Origin: Nocardioides panacisoli
Lineage (GTDB): Bacteria > Actinomycetota > Actinomycetes > Propionibacteriales > Nocardioidaceae
DNA: 64,000 bases
Direction of reading: 5' to 3'
Assembly (NCBI RefSeq): GCF_019448235.1
Contig: NZ_CP080409.1
Location: 1,922,001 to 1,986,000, forward strand
Shown here: positions 45,765-56,953 of the stretch, one piece after another
How the letters are laid out: each line of letters starts with the position of its first letter
Position numbering within the stretch: position 1 is the stretch's first letter
Position numbers and translations under genes: made by a program
The notes under the pieces: model-generated
Seen by the model: the letters and a program-made list of their open reading frames with translations, nothing else
The model's database searches: none
What the model was told of the DNA's origin: nothing

Positions 45765-47111
45765 TCAGTCCAGGGCGAGCCGGGAGCGGACGACGTCGGC
45801 CAGGCCGTCGGCCACCGACTGCGCCTGCTCGACCGAGGGCGCCTCGACCATCACCCGCACCAGCGGCTCGGTGCCGGAGGGACGCAGCAGCACCCGCCCG
45901 GTCTCCCCGAGCGCGGTCTCGGCGTCGGCGACGGCGGCCACCAGCGCGGGGTCGTCGCAGCGGTCCTTGTCGACGCCGGAGACGTTGACGAGCACCTGCG
46001 GGAAGCGGGTCATGACCGACGCCAGCTCCTGCAGGGACCGTCCGGTGGTCGCCATCCGGTGCATCACCTGCAGCGCCGTCAGCAGGCCGTCGCCGGTCGT
46101 GGCGTGCTCACGCATGATCACGTGGCCGGACTGCTCCCCACCGAGGACGTAGCCGCCGGTGCGCATGTCCTCGAGCACGTAGCGGTCCCCCACGGCTGCG
46201 CGCCGTACGGTGATCCCGGCCTCGGTCATCGCCAGGACGAGACCGAGGTTGCTCATCACGGTGGCGACGAGCGTGTCGTCGACCAGGTCGCCCTTCTCCT
46301 GCATCGCGAGGGCGAGGATCGCCATGATCTGGTCGCCGTCGACGAACTCGCCGCGGTGGTCCACGGCCAGGCAGCGGTCGGCGTCGCCGTCCACGGCGAA
46401 GCCGGCGTCGGCGTCGTGCTCGACGACGGCACGCTGGAGCTGCGCGATGTGGGTCGATCCGCAGCCGTCGTTGATGTTGAGTCCGTCGGGCTCCGCGCCG
46501 ATGGGGATGACGGTCGCGCCCGCGTCGCGCAGGGCGGCCGGCCCGACCTCGCTGGCCGCGCCGTGGGCGCAGTCCAGGACCACGGTGAGGCCGGCCAACG
46601 GCTTGTCGATGGTGCGCACCAGGTGTGCGGCGTAGTCGGCCTGCGCCGCGTCGTAGGTGCGGGCGCGGCCGACAGCAGCGCCGGTCGGACGGTCCCAGTG
46701 GCCGTCCAGGTGCTCCTCGATCTCGCGCTCGACCGCGTCGGCGAGCTTCACGCCACCGCGGGAGAGGAACTTGATGCCGTTGTCGGGCATCGGGTTGTGC
46801 GAGGCGGAGATGACCACCCCGATGTCGGCGCCCAACGTGTCGGTCAGGTGGGCGACGCCGGGGGTCGGGAGCACGCCCAGGTCGTGGACGTCCACGCCGG
46901 CCGAGAGCAGCCCGCCGATGACGGCGTGCTGCAGGAACTGCCCCGAGACCCGGGTGTCCCGCCCGACGACCGCGAACGGCCGCTGGCCGTCGTAGTCGCC
47001 GTGCTCGACGAGGACGCGCGCCGCAGCGGCGCCGAGGCCCAGCGCCAGCTCCCCGGTGAGGGAGCCGTTCGCCAGGCCTCGGACGCCGTCGGTGCCGAAG
47101 ATGCGCGGCAC
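45765..47111 (-). CDS. glmM: Phosphoglucosamine mutase
   Basis: Interconverts glucosamine-6-phosphate and glucosamine-1-phosphate for UDP-GlcNAc. The 448 residues start [14 protein letters not shown], with the phosphoserine S104 in [15 protein letters not shown], the Mg loop [11 protein letters not shown], the sugar-binding GGEQSGHVI and C-terminal [18 protein letters not shown] 47111 fits the conserved N-terminus. It lies 8 nt after rpsI on the same strand, an order (rplM-rpsI-glmM) conserved across actinobacteria. Confidence 0.98.
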   Translation of the reverse strand: MPRIFGTDGVRGLANGSLTGELALGLGAAAARVLVEHGDYDGQRPFAVVGRDTRVSGQFLQHAVIGGLLSAGVDVHDLGVLPTPGVAHLTDTLGADIGVVISASHNPMPDNGIKFLSRGGVKLADAVEREIEEHLDGHWDRPTGAAVGRARTYDAAQADYAAHLVRTIDKPLAGLTVVLDCAHGAASEVGPAALRDAGATVIPIGAEPDGLNINDGCGSTHIAQLQRAVVEHDADAGFAVDGDADRCLAVDHRGEFVDGDQIMAILALAMQEKGDLVDDTLVATVMSNLGLVLAMTEAGITVRRAAVGDRYVLEDMRTGGYVLGGEQSGHVIMREHATTGDGLLTALQVMHRMATTGRSLQELASVMTRFPQVLVNVSGVDKDRCDDPALVAAVADAETALGETGRVLLRPSGTEPLVRVMVEAPSVEQAQSVADGLADVVRSRLALD

Positions 47112-47119
47112 GTGCGCGG

Positions 47120-47623
47120 TCAGCGCTTGGAGTACTGCGGGGCCTTGCGGGCCTTCTTGAGCCCGGCCTTCTTGCGCTCCACCGCACGGGGGTCGCGCGT
47201 GAGGAGGCCGGCCTTCTTCAGCACGGGGCGGTTGGCCTCGGCGTCCACGGCGTTCAGCGCGCGGGCCACACCCAGGCGCAGGGCACCGGCCTGGCCGGTG
47301 ATGCCGCCGCCGTGGATGCGGGCGATGACGTCGAAGCGACCCTCGAGTGCCGCCGCCACGAAGGGCTCGTTGACGACCTGCTGGTGCAACTTGTTGGGGA
47401 AGTAGCTCTCCAGCGTGCGGCCGTTGACGGTCCAGTTGCCGGTGCCGGGCACGATGCGCACCCGGGCGACGGCGTTCTTGCGGCGGCCGGTCGCGATCGC
47501 GGGCGCGATCGTCGCCGGGCGGGCGTCGTCGGCGGTCGGGGCGCTCTCGGAGCTGTAGGCAACGCCCTGCTCGTCGGCGGTGTAGGTCTCCTCGACCTCG
47601 GTGTTCTCTACTGCGTCAGCCAT
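47120..47623 (-). CDS. rpsI: 30S ribosomal protein S9
   Basis: A 167-residue S9: the first about 40 residues are an acidic extension typical of actinobacteria, followed by [30 protein letters not shown] and the C-terminal [18 protein letters not shown], whose basic tail reaches the P-site tRNA. ATG 47623 has GAGGAC about 10 nt upstream; a TTG three codons earlier is less likely. It is 22 nt after rplM in one operon. Confidence 0.98.
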   Translation of the reverse strand: MADAVENTEVEETYTADEQGVAYSSESAPTADDARPATIAPAIATGRRKNAVARVRIVPGTGNWTVNGRTLESYFPNKLHQQVVNEPFVAAALEGRFDVIARIHGGGITGQAGALRLGVARALNAVDAEANRPVLKKAGLLTRDPRAVERKKAGLKKARKAPQYSKR

Positions 47624-47645
47624 GTCTGTCAAAGTCCTCGGGTCG

Positions 47646-48089
47646 TCACTGGGAGATCTGGGTGATCTCGAACGGCGTGGCCTGCTGGGCCTGGTGCGGG
47701 TGGGTCGGACCGCTGTAGACCTTCAGCTTCTTGATGATCTGGCGACCGAGCTTGTTCTTCGGGAGCATGCCCCACACGGCCTTCTCGACGGCCTTGCGGG
47801 CGTCGGAGTCCAGGACCTCCCCGATCGGGGTCGCGGTGAGACCACCGGGGTAGCCCGAGTGGCGGTAGACCATCTTGTCCTGCCGCTTGTGGCCGGTCAG
47901 CGCCACCTTCTCGGCGTTGACGATGACGACGTAGTCGCCGGTGTCAGCGTTGGGGGCGTAGATGGCCTTGTGCTTGCCGCGGAGCAGGTGGGCCGCGGTG
48001 ACGGCGAGGCGACCGAGGACGACGTCGGATGCGTCGATCACGTGCCAGTCGCGCTGGATGTCACCCGGCTTGGGGTTGTACGTGCGCAC
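47646..48089 (-). CDS. rplM: 50S ribosomal protein L13
   Basis: A 147-residue L13 with [28 protein letters not shown] at the start and [24 protein letters not shown] near the end. GTG 48089 is the conserved start; the longer frame is leader. A standard promoter lies about 180 nt upstream, leaving a long untranslated leader that could host autoregulation. Confidence 0.98.
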   Translation of the reverse strand: MRTYNPKPGDIQRDWHVIDASDVVLGRLAVTAAHLLRGKHKAIYAPNADTGDYVVIVNAEKVALTGHKRQDKMVYRHSGYPGGLTATPIGEVLDSDARKAVEKAVWGMLPKNKLGRQIIKKLKVYSGPTHPHQAQQATPFEITQISQ

Positions 48090-48271
48090 GTCGGATTCAC
48101 TCTCTGTCGTTCGTGGACTCGACCACGGCGGTGGCCGAGCTTGCTGCTGGCGCCTTCTGACGAACTCTGCCCGGCCACGCCTGCGGCGCCTCACGGCGGC
48201 TGCGGCGTCCGGGTCTGCCCCACGATCCGGCGTGCTGACGGAGCGCAGGACGGCAGGAGACGCGACTGGAA

Positions 48272-48300
48272 AGAATACGGTCAGCGGGAGGGGCGGTCAA
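48272..48300 (-). promoter_or_regulatory. Vegetative promoter of rplM-rpsI with long leader
   Basis: On the minus strand TTGACC (48295-48300), a 17-nt spacer and TATTCT (48272-48277). The predicted start near 48265 leaves a leader of about 176 nt before the rplM GTG. This is the best sigma-70-like promoter I see in the window. The rest of the 48090-48378 gap shows GC-rich stretches but no recognised RNA family. Confidence 0.75.
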
Positions 48301-48365
48301 AATCGGTACGGCGCCCGGGAGCCACGCTTCAAGACACCGGGTTCACGCCGCGTGCGGGCGCCCAT

Positions 48366-48371
48366 TACGGT
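48366..48371 (+). promoter_or_regulatory. Candidate leaderless -10 of citrate synthase gene
   Basis: TACGGT ends 7 nt before GTG 48379, with TTCACG 18 nt further upstream as a possible -35. No ribosome binding site fits in the gap. Confidence 0.5.
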
Positions 48372-48378
48372 GAATCGC

Positions 48379-49671
48379 GTGACTGACTCTCTGACCGTAC
48401 GCGACAACCGCACCGGAGCGGAGTACGAACTCCCGATCACCGACGGCACCATCCGCGCCGCCGACCTCGGGCAGATCAAGGCCGACGACGACAGCCCCGG
48501 CCTGGCTGCCTACGATCCCGGCTTCGTCAACACGGCCTCCTGCCGCAGCGCCGTCACCTACATCGACGGTGAGGCGGGCATCCTGGAGTACCGGGGCTAC
48601 CCGATCGAGCAGCTCGCCGAGCACTCGAACTTCCTCGAGGTGGCCTACCTGCTCATCCACGGTGAGCTGCCCACCCAGGAGCAGTACCAGGCCTGGGAGC
48701 ACGACATCACCTACCACACGTTCGTGCACGAGAACGTGAAGAGCTTCATGCAGGGCTTCCGGTACGACGCCCACCCCATGGGGATGCTGATGGCCTCGGT
48801 CGGTGCGCTGTCGACGTTCTACCCCGAGTCGCGCACGATCAGCGACGCGGAGAACCGTCGCATGCAGATCGTGCGGATGATCGCCAAGATGCCCACCCTG
48901 GGCGCCTGGTCGTTCCGTCACGCGCAGGGCAAGCCGTACGTCTACCCGGACAACGACCTGTCCTACACCGAGAACTTCCTCTCGATGCTGTTCAAGATGA
49001 GCGAGTACAAGTACGAGCCGGACCCGCGCATCGCGAAGGCACTCGACACGCTGTTCATCCTCCACGCCGACCACGAGCAGAACTGCTCGGCCAACGCCGT
49101 GCGCTCGGTCGGCTCCTCCCAGGTCGACCCGTACTCCGCGGTCGCCTCCGGCGTGGGTGCGCTCTTCGGCCCGCTGCACGGCGGCGCCAACGAGTCGGTG
49201 CTGCGGATGCTGCGCCGCATCGGCTCGACGGAGAACATCCCCTCCTTCATCGAGGGCGTCAAGAACGGCAACGAGCGGCTCATGGGCTTCGGCCACCGGG
49301 TCTACAAGAACTACGACCCGCGCGCGAAGATCATCAAGAAGGCCGCGGACGACGTCTTCGAGGTCACCGGCGTGACCAACCCGCTGCTGGACATCGCCAA
49401 GGAGCTGGAGAAGATCGCCCTCGAGGACGAGTACTTCATCCAGCGCAAGCTCTACCCGAACGTGGACTTCTACTCGGGGCTGATCTACGAGGCGCTGCAG
49501 TTCCCGCCGGAGATGTTCACCGTCCTCTTCGCGATCGGCCGCACCCCCGGCTGGCTCGCCCAGTGGGAGGAGCTGGTGCAGGACAAGGAGCAGAAGATCG
49601 CCCGCCCCAAGCAGATCTACACCGGCGACCGCGGGCTGGAGTTCGTGCCCGCCTCCAAGCGCTGGGCCTGA
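48379..49671 (+). CDS. gltA: Citrate synthase (type II-like)
   Basis: Condenses oxaloacetate and acetyl-CoA. The 430 residues carry YRGYPIEQLAEHSNFLEVAYLL, the catalytic residues in LHADHEQNCSANAVR, GPLHGGANESVL, GFGHRVYKNYDPRA and a C-terminal GLIYEALQFPPEMFTVLFAIGRTPGWLAQW. Length and the N-terminal about 35-residue extension fit bacterial type II (GltA2-like) enzymes. GTG 48379 lies 7 nt after TACGGT, a leaderless pattern; the longer upstream frame overlaps rplM and is rejected. A hairpin terminator follows. Confidence 0.97.
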   Translation: MTDSLTVRDNRTGAEYELPITDGTIRAADLGQIKADDDSPGLAAYDPGFVNTASCRSAVTYIDGEAGILEYRGYPIEQLAEHSNFLEVAYLLIHGELPTQEQYQAWEHDITYHTFVHENVKSFMQGFRYDAHPMGMLMASVGALSTFYPESRTISDAENRRMQIVRMIAKMPTLGAWSFRHAQGKPYVYPDNDLSYTENFLSMLFKMSEYKYEPDPRIAKALDTLFILHADHEQNCSANAVRSVGSSQVDPYSAVASGVGALFGPLHGGANESVLRMLRRIGSTENIPSFIEGVKNGNERLMGFGHRVYKNYDPRAKIIKKAADDVFEVTGVTNPLLDIAKELEKIALEDEYFIQRKLYPNVDFYSGLIYEALQFPPEMFTVLFAIGRTPGWLAQWEELVQDKEQKIARPKQIYTGDRGLEFVPASKRWA

Positions 49672-49690
49672 GCGACCCGACGCACTCCAC

Positions 49691-49732
49691 CGAGCCCGCG
49701 GTGCGCCCCCGAGAGGGGTCGCCGCGGGCTCG
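49691..49732 (+). terminator. Citrate synthase gene terminator
   Basis: An 11-bp stem (49691-49701 with 49722-49732) with a small inner hairpin, 20 nt after the gltA stop, followed by TTCGTT. Good intrinsic terminator for this GC content. Confidence 0.8.
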
Positions 49733-49774
49733 TTCGTTGCACGGCCCACGCTTGAGCGCGAATGTGGCGTGGGC

Positions 49775-49780
49775 CACAAT
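49775..49780 (+). promoter_or_regulatory. Candidate leaderless -10 of the acyl-CoA ligase gene
   Basis: CACAAT ends 7 nt before GTG 49788, the same geometry as gltA and xseA but with C in the first position. Confidence 0.4.
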
Positions 49781-49787
49781 CGGTGCC

Positions 49788-51419
<1,632 letters not shown>

Positions 51420-51427
51420 GCAGCGCC

Positions 51428-52024
51428 TCAGCGGCGGTGGCTGGCGAGCACCCGGAACCCCTTGGCACTGGCGAGGCGCTCGGTGGGGTGGCCCTGCTCG
51501 GTCAGCCACCGCTGCAACGAATCGGCACCGAGGTTCTTGCCCACGACCATCACGGCCCGTCCGCCGGGCGCGAGCCGCGGCAGCCAGGTCAGCAGCAGCT
51601 CGTGCAGCGCGGGCTTGCCGATGCGGATCGGCGGGTTGGACCAGATCTCGTCGTACGTCGCCGCCGGGTCGACCGCGTCCGGTGTGCGGGCGGTGAACCG
51701 GTCGGCGACCCCGAGCCGCTCGGCGTTCTCGGCCGCGAGCGCGACGGCGCGCTGGTTGACGTCGACCGCGGTCACGGCCGCGTCGGGCACCGCCCGCGCC
51801 ACGGCCAGTCCGATCACCCCGTAGCCGCAGCCCAGGTCCAGCACGCGCCCCGGAGCGGGCGGCTCGGTCGCGCGGAAGAGCACCTCGGTGCCCTTGTCCA
51901 GGCGCCCCTGGGCGAACACGCCGGACCCACTCACCAGGTCGAGGTCCTGGCCCCACACCGTCGTCCGCACCGGGACGCGGCGGAACTCGGCCGTGGGGTC
52001 GGCGGAGAAGTAGTGGTCGCTCAT
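51428..52024 (-). CDS. Class I SAM-dependent methyltransferase (RsmC/RlmG-like)
   Basis: A 198-residue protein with the SAM motif [18 protein letters not shown] and the guanine-N2 methyltransferase signature [10 protein letters not shown] (NPPxxxxK), typical of RsmC-type 16S rRNA G1207 enzymes in one-domain form. It probably modifies rRNA. The ATG at 52024 overlaps the truA stop as TGATG, making a two-gene RNA-modification operon with truA. Confidence 0.85.
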   Translation of the reverse strand: MSDHYFSADPTAEFRRVPVRTTVWGQDLDLVSGSGVFAQGRLDKGTEVLFRATEPPAPGRVLDLGCGYGVIGLAVARAVPDAAVTAVDVNQRAVALAAENAERLGVADRFTARTPDAVDPAATYDEIWSNPPIRIGKPALHELLLTWLPRLAPGGRAVMVVGKNLGADSLQRWLTEQGHPTERLASAKGFRVLASHRR

Positions 52025-52845
52025 CACCGACTCCCCCGTGCCGGCTCGCCACGCTTGGCGGAGGTCTGGGTGACACGGGCGGCGAGGTCCTCTTCGGCCG
52101 GGTAGGCGACCTCCTCCAGGGTCAGGCCGTGGGCGTGCAGCACCGCGACCGACGGGTCGCGGCGTCGCGCCCCCAGGATCTCCGCGGCCCACTCCGGGGA
52201 GCGGCGCCCCTCCCCGATGGCGACCAGGCAGCCCACCAGCGCACGCACCATGGAGTGGCAGAACGCATCGGCACGGACGTGGCCCACCAGCACCCCTGCC
52301 TCGTCGCGCGACCAACGCAGCTCCTGCAGGGTGCGGATCGTGGTGGCGCCGGGACGCTGCTTGCAGAAGGAGGCGAAGTCGTGGAGCCCGACCAGCGTCT
52401 CGGCGCCGGCGTTCATCGCGGCCACGTCCAGCGGTCGTGGCCAGGCGAGCACGTGGTGGCGCTGCAACGGGTCCAGGGCCGCGGCGCCGTCGGCGATGCG
52501 GTAGGCGTAGCGCCGCCACAGCGCGGCGAACCGCGCGTCGAAGTGGTCGGGGGCGCGGCGTACGCCGCGGATGCGCAGGTCCGCCGGCAGTACGCCGTTC
52601 AGCCGCCGGGTGAGCTTGTCGACCTGGTCGTCCTCGACCGTGTCGGGCACGTCGCAGTGCGCGACCTGGCCGCGGGCATGGACGCCCGCGTCGGTGCGCC
52701 CCGCGCACACCACCCGCACCTCGGGCAGCCGCAGCACCGTCGCCACCGCGGGCTCGAGCTCGCCCTGCACCGTACGGAGTCGGGGCTGGGCGGCCCACCC
52801 GTGGAAGTCGGTGCCGTCATAGGCGAGGTCGATCCGCAGCCGCAC
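52024..52845 (-). CDS. truA: tRNA pseudouridine(38-40) synthase TruA
   Basis: Isomerises uridines 38-40 in tRNA anticodon arms. The 273 residues contain [15 protein letters not shown], the catalytic aspartate in [10 protein letters not shown] and [23 protein letters not shown] 52845 is 6 nt after TAGGCT (52852-52857), a leaderless pattern, and back to back with the xseA promoter. The methyltransferase gene follows with a 1-nt overlap. Confidence 0.96.
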   Translation of the reverse strand: MRLRIDLAYDGTDFHGWAAQPRLRTVQGELEPAVATVLRLPEVRVVCAGRTDAGVHARGQVAHCDVPDTVEDDQVDKLTRRLNGVLPADLRIRGVRRAPDHFDARFAALWRRYAYRIADGAAALDPLQRHHVLAWPRPLDVAAMNAGAETLVGLHDFASFCKQRPGATTIRTLQELRWSRDEAGVLVGHVRADAFCHSMVRALVGCLVAIGEGRRSPEWAAEILGARRRDPSVAVLHAHGLTLEEVAYPAEEDLAARVTQTSAKRGEPARGSR

Positions 52846-52851
52846 GGCGGC

Positions 52852-52880
52852 AGCCTACGGGCCCGGGCATGCCCTAGGGT
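52852..52880. promoter_or_regulatory. Divergent leaderless promoters of truA and xseA
   Basis: In the 42-nt gap between two GTG starts, TAGGCT (minus strand, 52852-52857) ends 6 nt before truA and TAGGGT (plus strand, 52875-52880) ends 7 nt before xseA. Their -35 regions would each lie across the gap or inside the other gene. Confidence 0.55.
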
Positions 52881-52887
52881 CCGGGGC

Positions 52888-54123
52888 GTGGCACTGGAGA
52901 CGTCCGTGGAGAAGCCGGCACCGGTCCGGGCGATCGCCAACGCCATCTCCGGTTGGATCGACCGGCTCGGCGCCGTGTGGGTCGAGGGCCAGGTCGCCCA
53001 GGTCAACCGCCGCCCCGGCATGGCGACGGTGTTCCTGACGCTGCGCGACTCGGTCGCCGACATCTCCGTCACCGTCACCTGCTCGCGGGTGTACTACGAC
53101 AGCCTGCCGGCGCCGATCCAGGACGGCGCCAGCGTCGTCGTGCACGCCAAGCCGTCCTACTACGCCAACCGCGGCACCCTGTCGCTGCAGGCGCGCGAGA
53201 TCCGGGCCGTGGGCCTGGGCGAGCTGATGGCGCGCATCGAACATCGCCGCCAGCTGCTCGCCGCCGAGGGCCTCTTCGCCGCCGAACGCAAGCGACCGCT
53301 CCCCTTCCTCCCCGGCCGGATCGGGTTGGTCACCGCTCCCAACTCCGCGGCCGAACGGGACGTGCTGGACAACACGACGCGACGCTGGCCCGGCGTCGCC
53401 TTCGAGGTGGTCCACGCCGCGATGCAGGGCCCGCGGTCGGCCGAGGAGGTGATCGAAGGGCTCCGGCGCCTCGACCGCGACCCGTCGGTCGAGGTCATCG
53501 TCATCGCGCGCGGTGGTGGCTCCTTCGAGGACCTGCTCTCGTTCTCCGACGAGGGCCTCCTCCGCGCCGTCTCCGCGGCACGGACCCCGGTGGTGAGTGC
53601 CATCGGCCACGAGCCCGACACTCCCCTGCTGGACCTCGTGGCCGACCTGCGCGCCTCCACGCCGACCGATGCCGCCAAGCACATCGTCCCCGACGTCGTC
53701 CACGAGTCCGCGGGCGTCACCCAGGCGCGCCAGCGGCTGCGCCGCGCGGTGCAGGTCCGGGTGGATCGCGAGCAGCAGCGGCTCGACGCGCTCCGGTCCC
53801 GGCCGGCGCTGGCCGACCCCCGTTCCCTGGTCGACGACCGCCTCGCCGAGCTCGACGACCACCGGGTGCGGATGCGGCGTACGCTCGGGCACCGGCTCGA
53901 CCGCGCCGCCGACGACGTCGCCCACCACCGCGCGCGTGCCCGGGCGCTGTCGCCGCTGGAGACGCTGCGCCGCGGCTACGCCGTGCTGCAGGACGGCGAG
54001 GGCCACGTGCGCACCAGCGTCGCCGACGTCGGCGCCGGCGAGACCATGACCGTCCGGGTCGCCGACGGCCGCCTGCACGTCACCACCGACCACGCCGAGC
54101 TGCTCGAGGAGAGCGATGACTGA
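52888..54123 (+). CDS. xseA: Exodeoxyribonuclease VII large subunit
   Basis: With XseB degrades single-stranded DNA. The 411 residues show the N-terminal OB fold ([25 protein letters not shown]), the nuclease core [73 protein letters not shown], and the long coiled-coil region (about 270-360) before [12 protein letters not shown] 52888 follows TAGGGT by 7 nt; upstream frame overlaps truA antisense. xseB overlaps its end by 8 nt. Confidence 0.97.
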   Translation: MALETSVEKPAPVRAIANAISGWIDRLGAVWVEGQVAQVNRRPGMATVFLTLRDSVADISVTVTCSRVYYDSLPAPIQDGASVVVHAKPSYYANRGTLSLQAREIRAVGLGELMARIEHRRQLLAAEGLFAAERKRPLPFLPGRIGLVTAPNSAAERDVLDNTTRRWPGVAFEVVHAAMQGPRSAEEVIEGLRRLDRDPSVEVIVIARGGGSFEDLLSFSDEGLLRAVSAARTPVVSAIGHEPDTPLLDLVADLRASTPTDAAKHIVPDVVHESAGVTQARQRLRRAVQVRVDREQQRLDALRSRPALADPRSLVDDRLAELDDHRVRMRRTLGHRLDRAADDVAHHRARARALSPLETLRRGYAVLQDGEGHVRTSVADVGAGETMTVRVADGRLHVTTDHAELLEESDD

Positions 54124-54346
54124 CCCCACCGACGCGACCGAGGCCGAGCAGGGCCTCACCTACGAGGAGGCCCGCGAGGAGCTCGTCCAGGTGGTCCAGC
54201 AGCTCGAGACCGGAGGCATCACCCTGGAGGAGTCCCTGGCGCTGTGGGAGCGCGGCGAACGTCTCGCGACCCGGTGCCAGGAGTGGCTCGACGGCGCGCG
54301 CGAGCGGCTCGACGCCGTGCTCGACGCGGACGCCGAGGAGGACTGA
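54116..54346 (+). CDS. xseB: Exodeoxyribonuclease VII small subunit
   Basis: A 76-residue helical protein with [45 protein letters not shown], the full XseB signature. It binds the coiled coil of XseA. The ATG overlaps the xseA stop by 8 nt, so translation is coupled. Its TGA abuts the stop of the convergent DUF4245 gene with no intergenic base. Confidence 0.97.
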   Translation: MTDPTDATEAEQGLTYEEAREELVQVVQQLETGGITLEESLALWERGERLATRCQEWLDGARERLDAVLDADAEED

Positions 54347-54916
54347 TCAGTCCCGCAGTTGCTCGCGGGTGAGGCTCTCGATCACGATCTGGAGCTCCTC
54401 GGGCGAGGCCGATCCGTAGACGAGCACGGTGGTGTCGCCCACCTCGGCGGCGTACGCCGTGTCGCCGCCGAGGTCGGTGTAGCCCGCCCACTCCGAGGCC
54501 ACCGACCTCGTGGCGTCGTAGCCGGGAGCGTCGCTGATGTCCTGCTCGTCCTCGTCGACGTGGCGCCGCAGGAGGGTGCCTGCGGACTCGTCGGCCTGGC
54601 TGATGCCCACGAAGTCGTCCTCCGCGGTGAGCAGCTTGAGCCCGTAGGAGTTCGCCGTCCCGGGGTCGACCTCGAAGCCGGTGGCGATCCATCCGCCCGG
54701 CAGTGACGAGGGGTAGACGGGACGCTGCCCCGCGTCCTGCGCCGCGCCGATCGCCTCGGTGTAGTCGATGGGCGTGGGCTCGACCTCCGGCGCCGAGCGG
54801 AACAGGCCCATCAGCCAGACCACCAGCAGCACCAGCACGCCGATGACCAGCAACGAGGCCACCAACCCGCTGGCCGATCGCTGGTAGCGCCCCGGCTTCC
54901 CGTTCTGCTCGCTCAT
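54347..54916 (-). CDS. DUF4245 membrane-anchored protein
   Basis: A 189-residue protein with a short basic N-terminus, one transmembrane helix (about 17-40) and an extracytoplasmic domain (DYTEAIGAAQDAGQRPVYPSSLPGGWIATGFEV ... VGISQADESAGTLLRRHV). This matches actinobacterial DUF4245, which in Mycobacterium also lies between the xse genes and glpX; the role is unknown. ATG 54916 has GGGAGG about 10 nt upstream, so the extension to 54988 is rejected. Confidence 0.87.
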   Translation of the reverse strand: MSEQNGKPGRYQRSASGLVASLLVIGVLVLLVVWLMGLFRSAPEVEPTPIDYTEAIGAAQDAGQRPVYPSSLPGGWIATGFEVDPGTANSYGLKLLTAEDDFVGISQADESAGTLLRRHVDEDEQDISDAPGYDATRSVASEWAGYTDLGGDTAYAAEVGDTTVLVYGSASPEELQIVIESLTREQLRD

Positions 54917-55026
54917 GGTGGCGCCATCCTCCCATCCCCGACCCGAGCCTCCCCGGCACCCCAAGTACTCACGCAGATGCGGGGCCAAATGTGGCTTTTG
55001 CTCCGCAGGTGCGGAAGACTTCCACC

Positions 55027-55422
55027 GTGACGACCTATCGGATCGCGGAGGCAGCCGAGGTGCTCGGCGTCAGTGACGACACCGTGCGGCGCTGGATCGA
55101 GGCAGGCCGCCTGCCCAGCACCACCGACCGTGGGCGCTCGGTGGTGGCCGGAGACGACCTCGCCGCGCTCGCCGCGTCCCTGGTCGACGCCGCCGAGCAC
55201 GACCGCACCCGTGGTGGCTCGGTCAGCGCGCGCAACCGGATGACCGGCATCGTGACCCGCGTGGTCGCCGACGGGGTGATGGCGCAGATCGAGATGGTCT
55301 GTGGCCCCTACCGGGTCGTGTCGCTGATGAGCAGCGAGGCCGCCACCGAGCTCGGCCTCGAGCCGGGCGTGCGAGCGATCGCCTCGGTGAAGTCCACCGC
55401 GGTGGTGGTGGAGACCCCGTGA
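55027..55422 (+). CDS. HTH-TOBE molybdate-binding regulator (ModE/Mop-like)
   Basis: A 131-residue protein: N-terminal MerR/excisionase-type HTH (about 3-45: TYRIAEAAEVLGVSDDTVRRWIEAGRLPST) and a single TOBE/Mop domain (about 64-131: SARNRMTGIVTRVVADGVMAQIEMVCGPYRVVSLMSSEAATELGL). TOBE domains bind molybdate, so this is likely a molybdate-responsive regulator of the modABC genes that follow with a GTGA overlap. An imperfectly centred GGAAG-A-CTTCC repeat (55013-55023) lies just before GTG 55027. Confidence 0.88.
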   Translation: MTTYRIAEAAEVLGVSDDTVRRWIEAGRLPSTTDRGRSVVAGDDLAALAASLVDAAEHDRTRGGSVSARNRMTGIVTRVVADGVMAQIEMVCGPYRVVSLMSSEAATELGLEPGVRAIASVKSTAVVVETP

Positions 55423-56159
55423 CCCGTCACCTCCTCGCCGCGACCGTCCTCGCACTGGTGGCCCCCCTCGCCGCCTGCTCGCCCGGCGGCGACGCACCGA
55501 CCGTGCGGGTGCTGGCCGCGGCGTCGCTGACCGATGCCTTCACCGACCTGGCCGAGGACTTCGAGGCCGCCCACCCCGACGTCGAGGTCGAGCTCTCCTT
55601 CGCCTCCAGCACCAGCCTCGCCGAGCAGGCGGCCGACGGCGCTCCGGGCGACGTCCTCGCGACCGCCGACCCGGCGGCGATGCGGGTCGCGACCGACGCC
55701 GACGCCGCCGGAGAACCCACGCGGTTCGCCACCAACGTCGTGGTCATCGCCACCGCGCCCGGCAACCCGGCCGGGATCACCGACCTCTCCTCGCTCGCCG
55801 GGACGACGTGGGTCCGGTGCGCCGACCAGGCGCCCTGCGGTCGCGCCTCGCGGGAGCTGCTCGACGCCGCGGGCGTCGACGCCGAGCCCGCCAGCCTGGA
55901 GGAGGACGTACGGGCCACCCTGGAGAAGGTCACCTCGGGCGAGGCCGACGCCGGGCTGGTCTACGCCACCGACGCCCGCGCCGCCAGCGACGCCGTCACC
56001 GCCGTGGAGGTGCCGGACGCCGACACGGTCGCCAACGACTACCTCGTGGCGCCGCTCGCCCAGTCCGAGCACCCGGACCTGGCCGAGGACTTCGTCGAGC
56101 TCGTGACCGGCCCGGAGGGCCAACGCGTGCTCGGCGAGGCCGGCTTCCGGTCGCCATGA
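55419..56159 (+). CDS. modA: Molybdate ABC transporter substrate-binding lipoprotein
   Basis: A 246-residue periplasmic-type binding lipoprotein: signal peptide with lipobox LAAC, lipid-modified C20, then VRVLAAASLTDAFTDLAEDFEAAHPDVEVELSFASSTSLAEQ, the ModA signature, and a C-terminal LVTGPEGQRVLGEAGF. It captures molybdate or tungstate outside the cell. GTG 55419 overlaps the regulator stop (GTGA), and its own stop overlaps modB (ATGA). Confidence 0.95.
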   Translation: MTRHLLAATVLALVAPLAACSPGGDAPTVRVLAAASLTDAFTDLAEDFEAAHPDVEVELSFASSTSLAEQAADGAPGDVLATADPAAMRVATDADAAGEPTRFATNVVVIATAPGNPAGITDLSSLAGTTWVRCADQAPCGRASRELLDAAGVDAEPASLEEDVRATLEKVTSGEADAGLVYATDARAASDAVTAVEVPDADTVANDYLVAPLAQSEHPDLAEDFVELVTGPEGQRVLGEAGFRSP

Positions 56160-56953
56160 GGCGCGCCGACCCGCTCGGTCGGGCACCCCTGGTCCTGCTG
56201 CTGCCGGCGCTGCTCGCGCTGGGCGTGCTGGTCGCGCCACTGCTGACCCTCGTGCTGCGCACCGACTACCTCCGACTGGCCGACCAGCTCGGCGACGAGA
56301 CCGTGCAGCAGGCGCTGTGGCTCTCGGTCACGACCTCGACCGCCGCCACGCTCGCCTGCTTCGTGCTCGGGCTGCCCCTGGCATGGCTGCTGGCGCGCGT
56401 GGAGTTCCGCGGACGCCGAGTGGTGCGGGCCCTGGTGATCGTGCCGATGGTGCTGCCGCCGGTGGTCGCCGGCATCGCCCTGCGCACCGCGTTCGGCCGC
56501 ACCGGCGTGCTCGGCGAGCCGTTGCTGCAGGCCACCGGCTTCGCGTTCCCCTACACCGCGTGGGGCGTCGTGCTCGCCCACACCTTCATCGCGCTGCCGT
56601 TCGTGGTCATCAGCATCGAGGGCGGGCTGCGGGCCGCCGGGGCGGCGTACGACGCGGCGGCGGCATCCCTCGGCGCCACCCGGTGGACGACGTTCCGGCG
56701 CGTGACGGTGCCGCTCGCGCTGCCGGGGATCGCCGCGGGACTGGTGCTGGGGTGGGCGCGGTCCCTGGGCGAGTTCGGCGCCACCATCACCTTCAACGGC
56801 AACTACCCCGGCGCGACCCAGACGATGCCGACGCTGATCTACCTCGAGCGCCAGCGCGACACCGACGCCGCGCTGGCGCTGAGCCTGCTGATGCTGCTCA
56901 TCTCCGTGGCCATCCTCGCGGCGCTGCGTGACCGCTGGCTGGTGACGACGTGA
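56156..56953 (+). CDS. modB: Molybdate ABC transporter permease
   Basis: A 265-residue permease with about six membrane helices and the EAA loop around AAGAAYDAAAASLGATRWTTFRRVTVPLALPGI, which contacts ModC, plus the ModB-typical GEFGATITFNGNYPGATQTMPTLIY. ATG 56156 and GTG 56950 make it coupled to both neighbours. Confidence 0.96.
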   Translation: MRRADPLGRAPLVLLLPALLALGVLVAPLLTLVLRTDYLRLADQLGDETVQQALWLSVTTSTAATLACFVLGLPLAWLLARVEFRGRRVVRALVIVPMVLPPVVAGIALRTAFGRTGVLGEPLLQATGFAFPYTAWGVVLAHTFIALPFVVISIEGGLRAAGAAYDAAAASLGATRWTTFRRVTVPLALPGIAAGLVLGWARSLGEFGATITFNGNYPGATQTMPTLIYLERQRDTDAALALSLLMLLISVAILAALRDRWLVTT

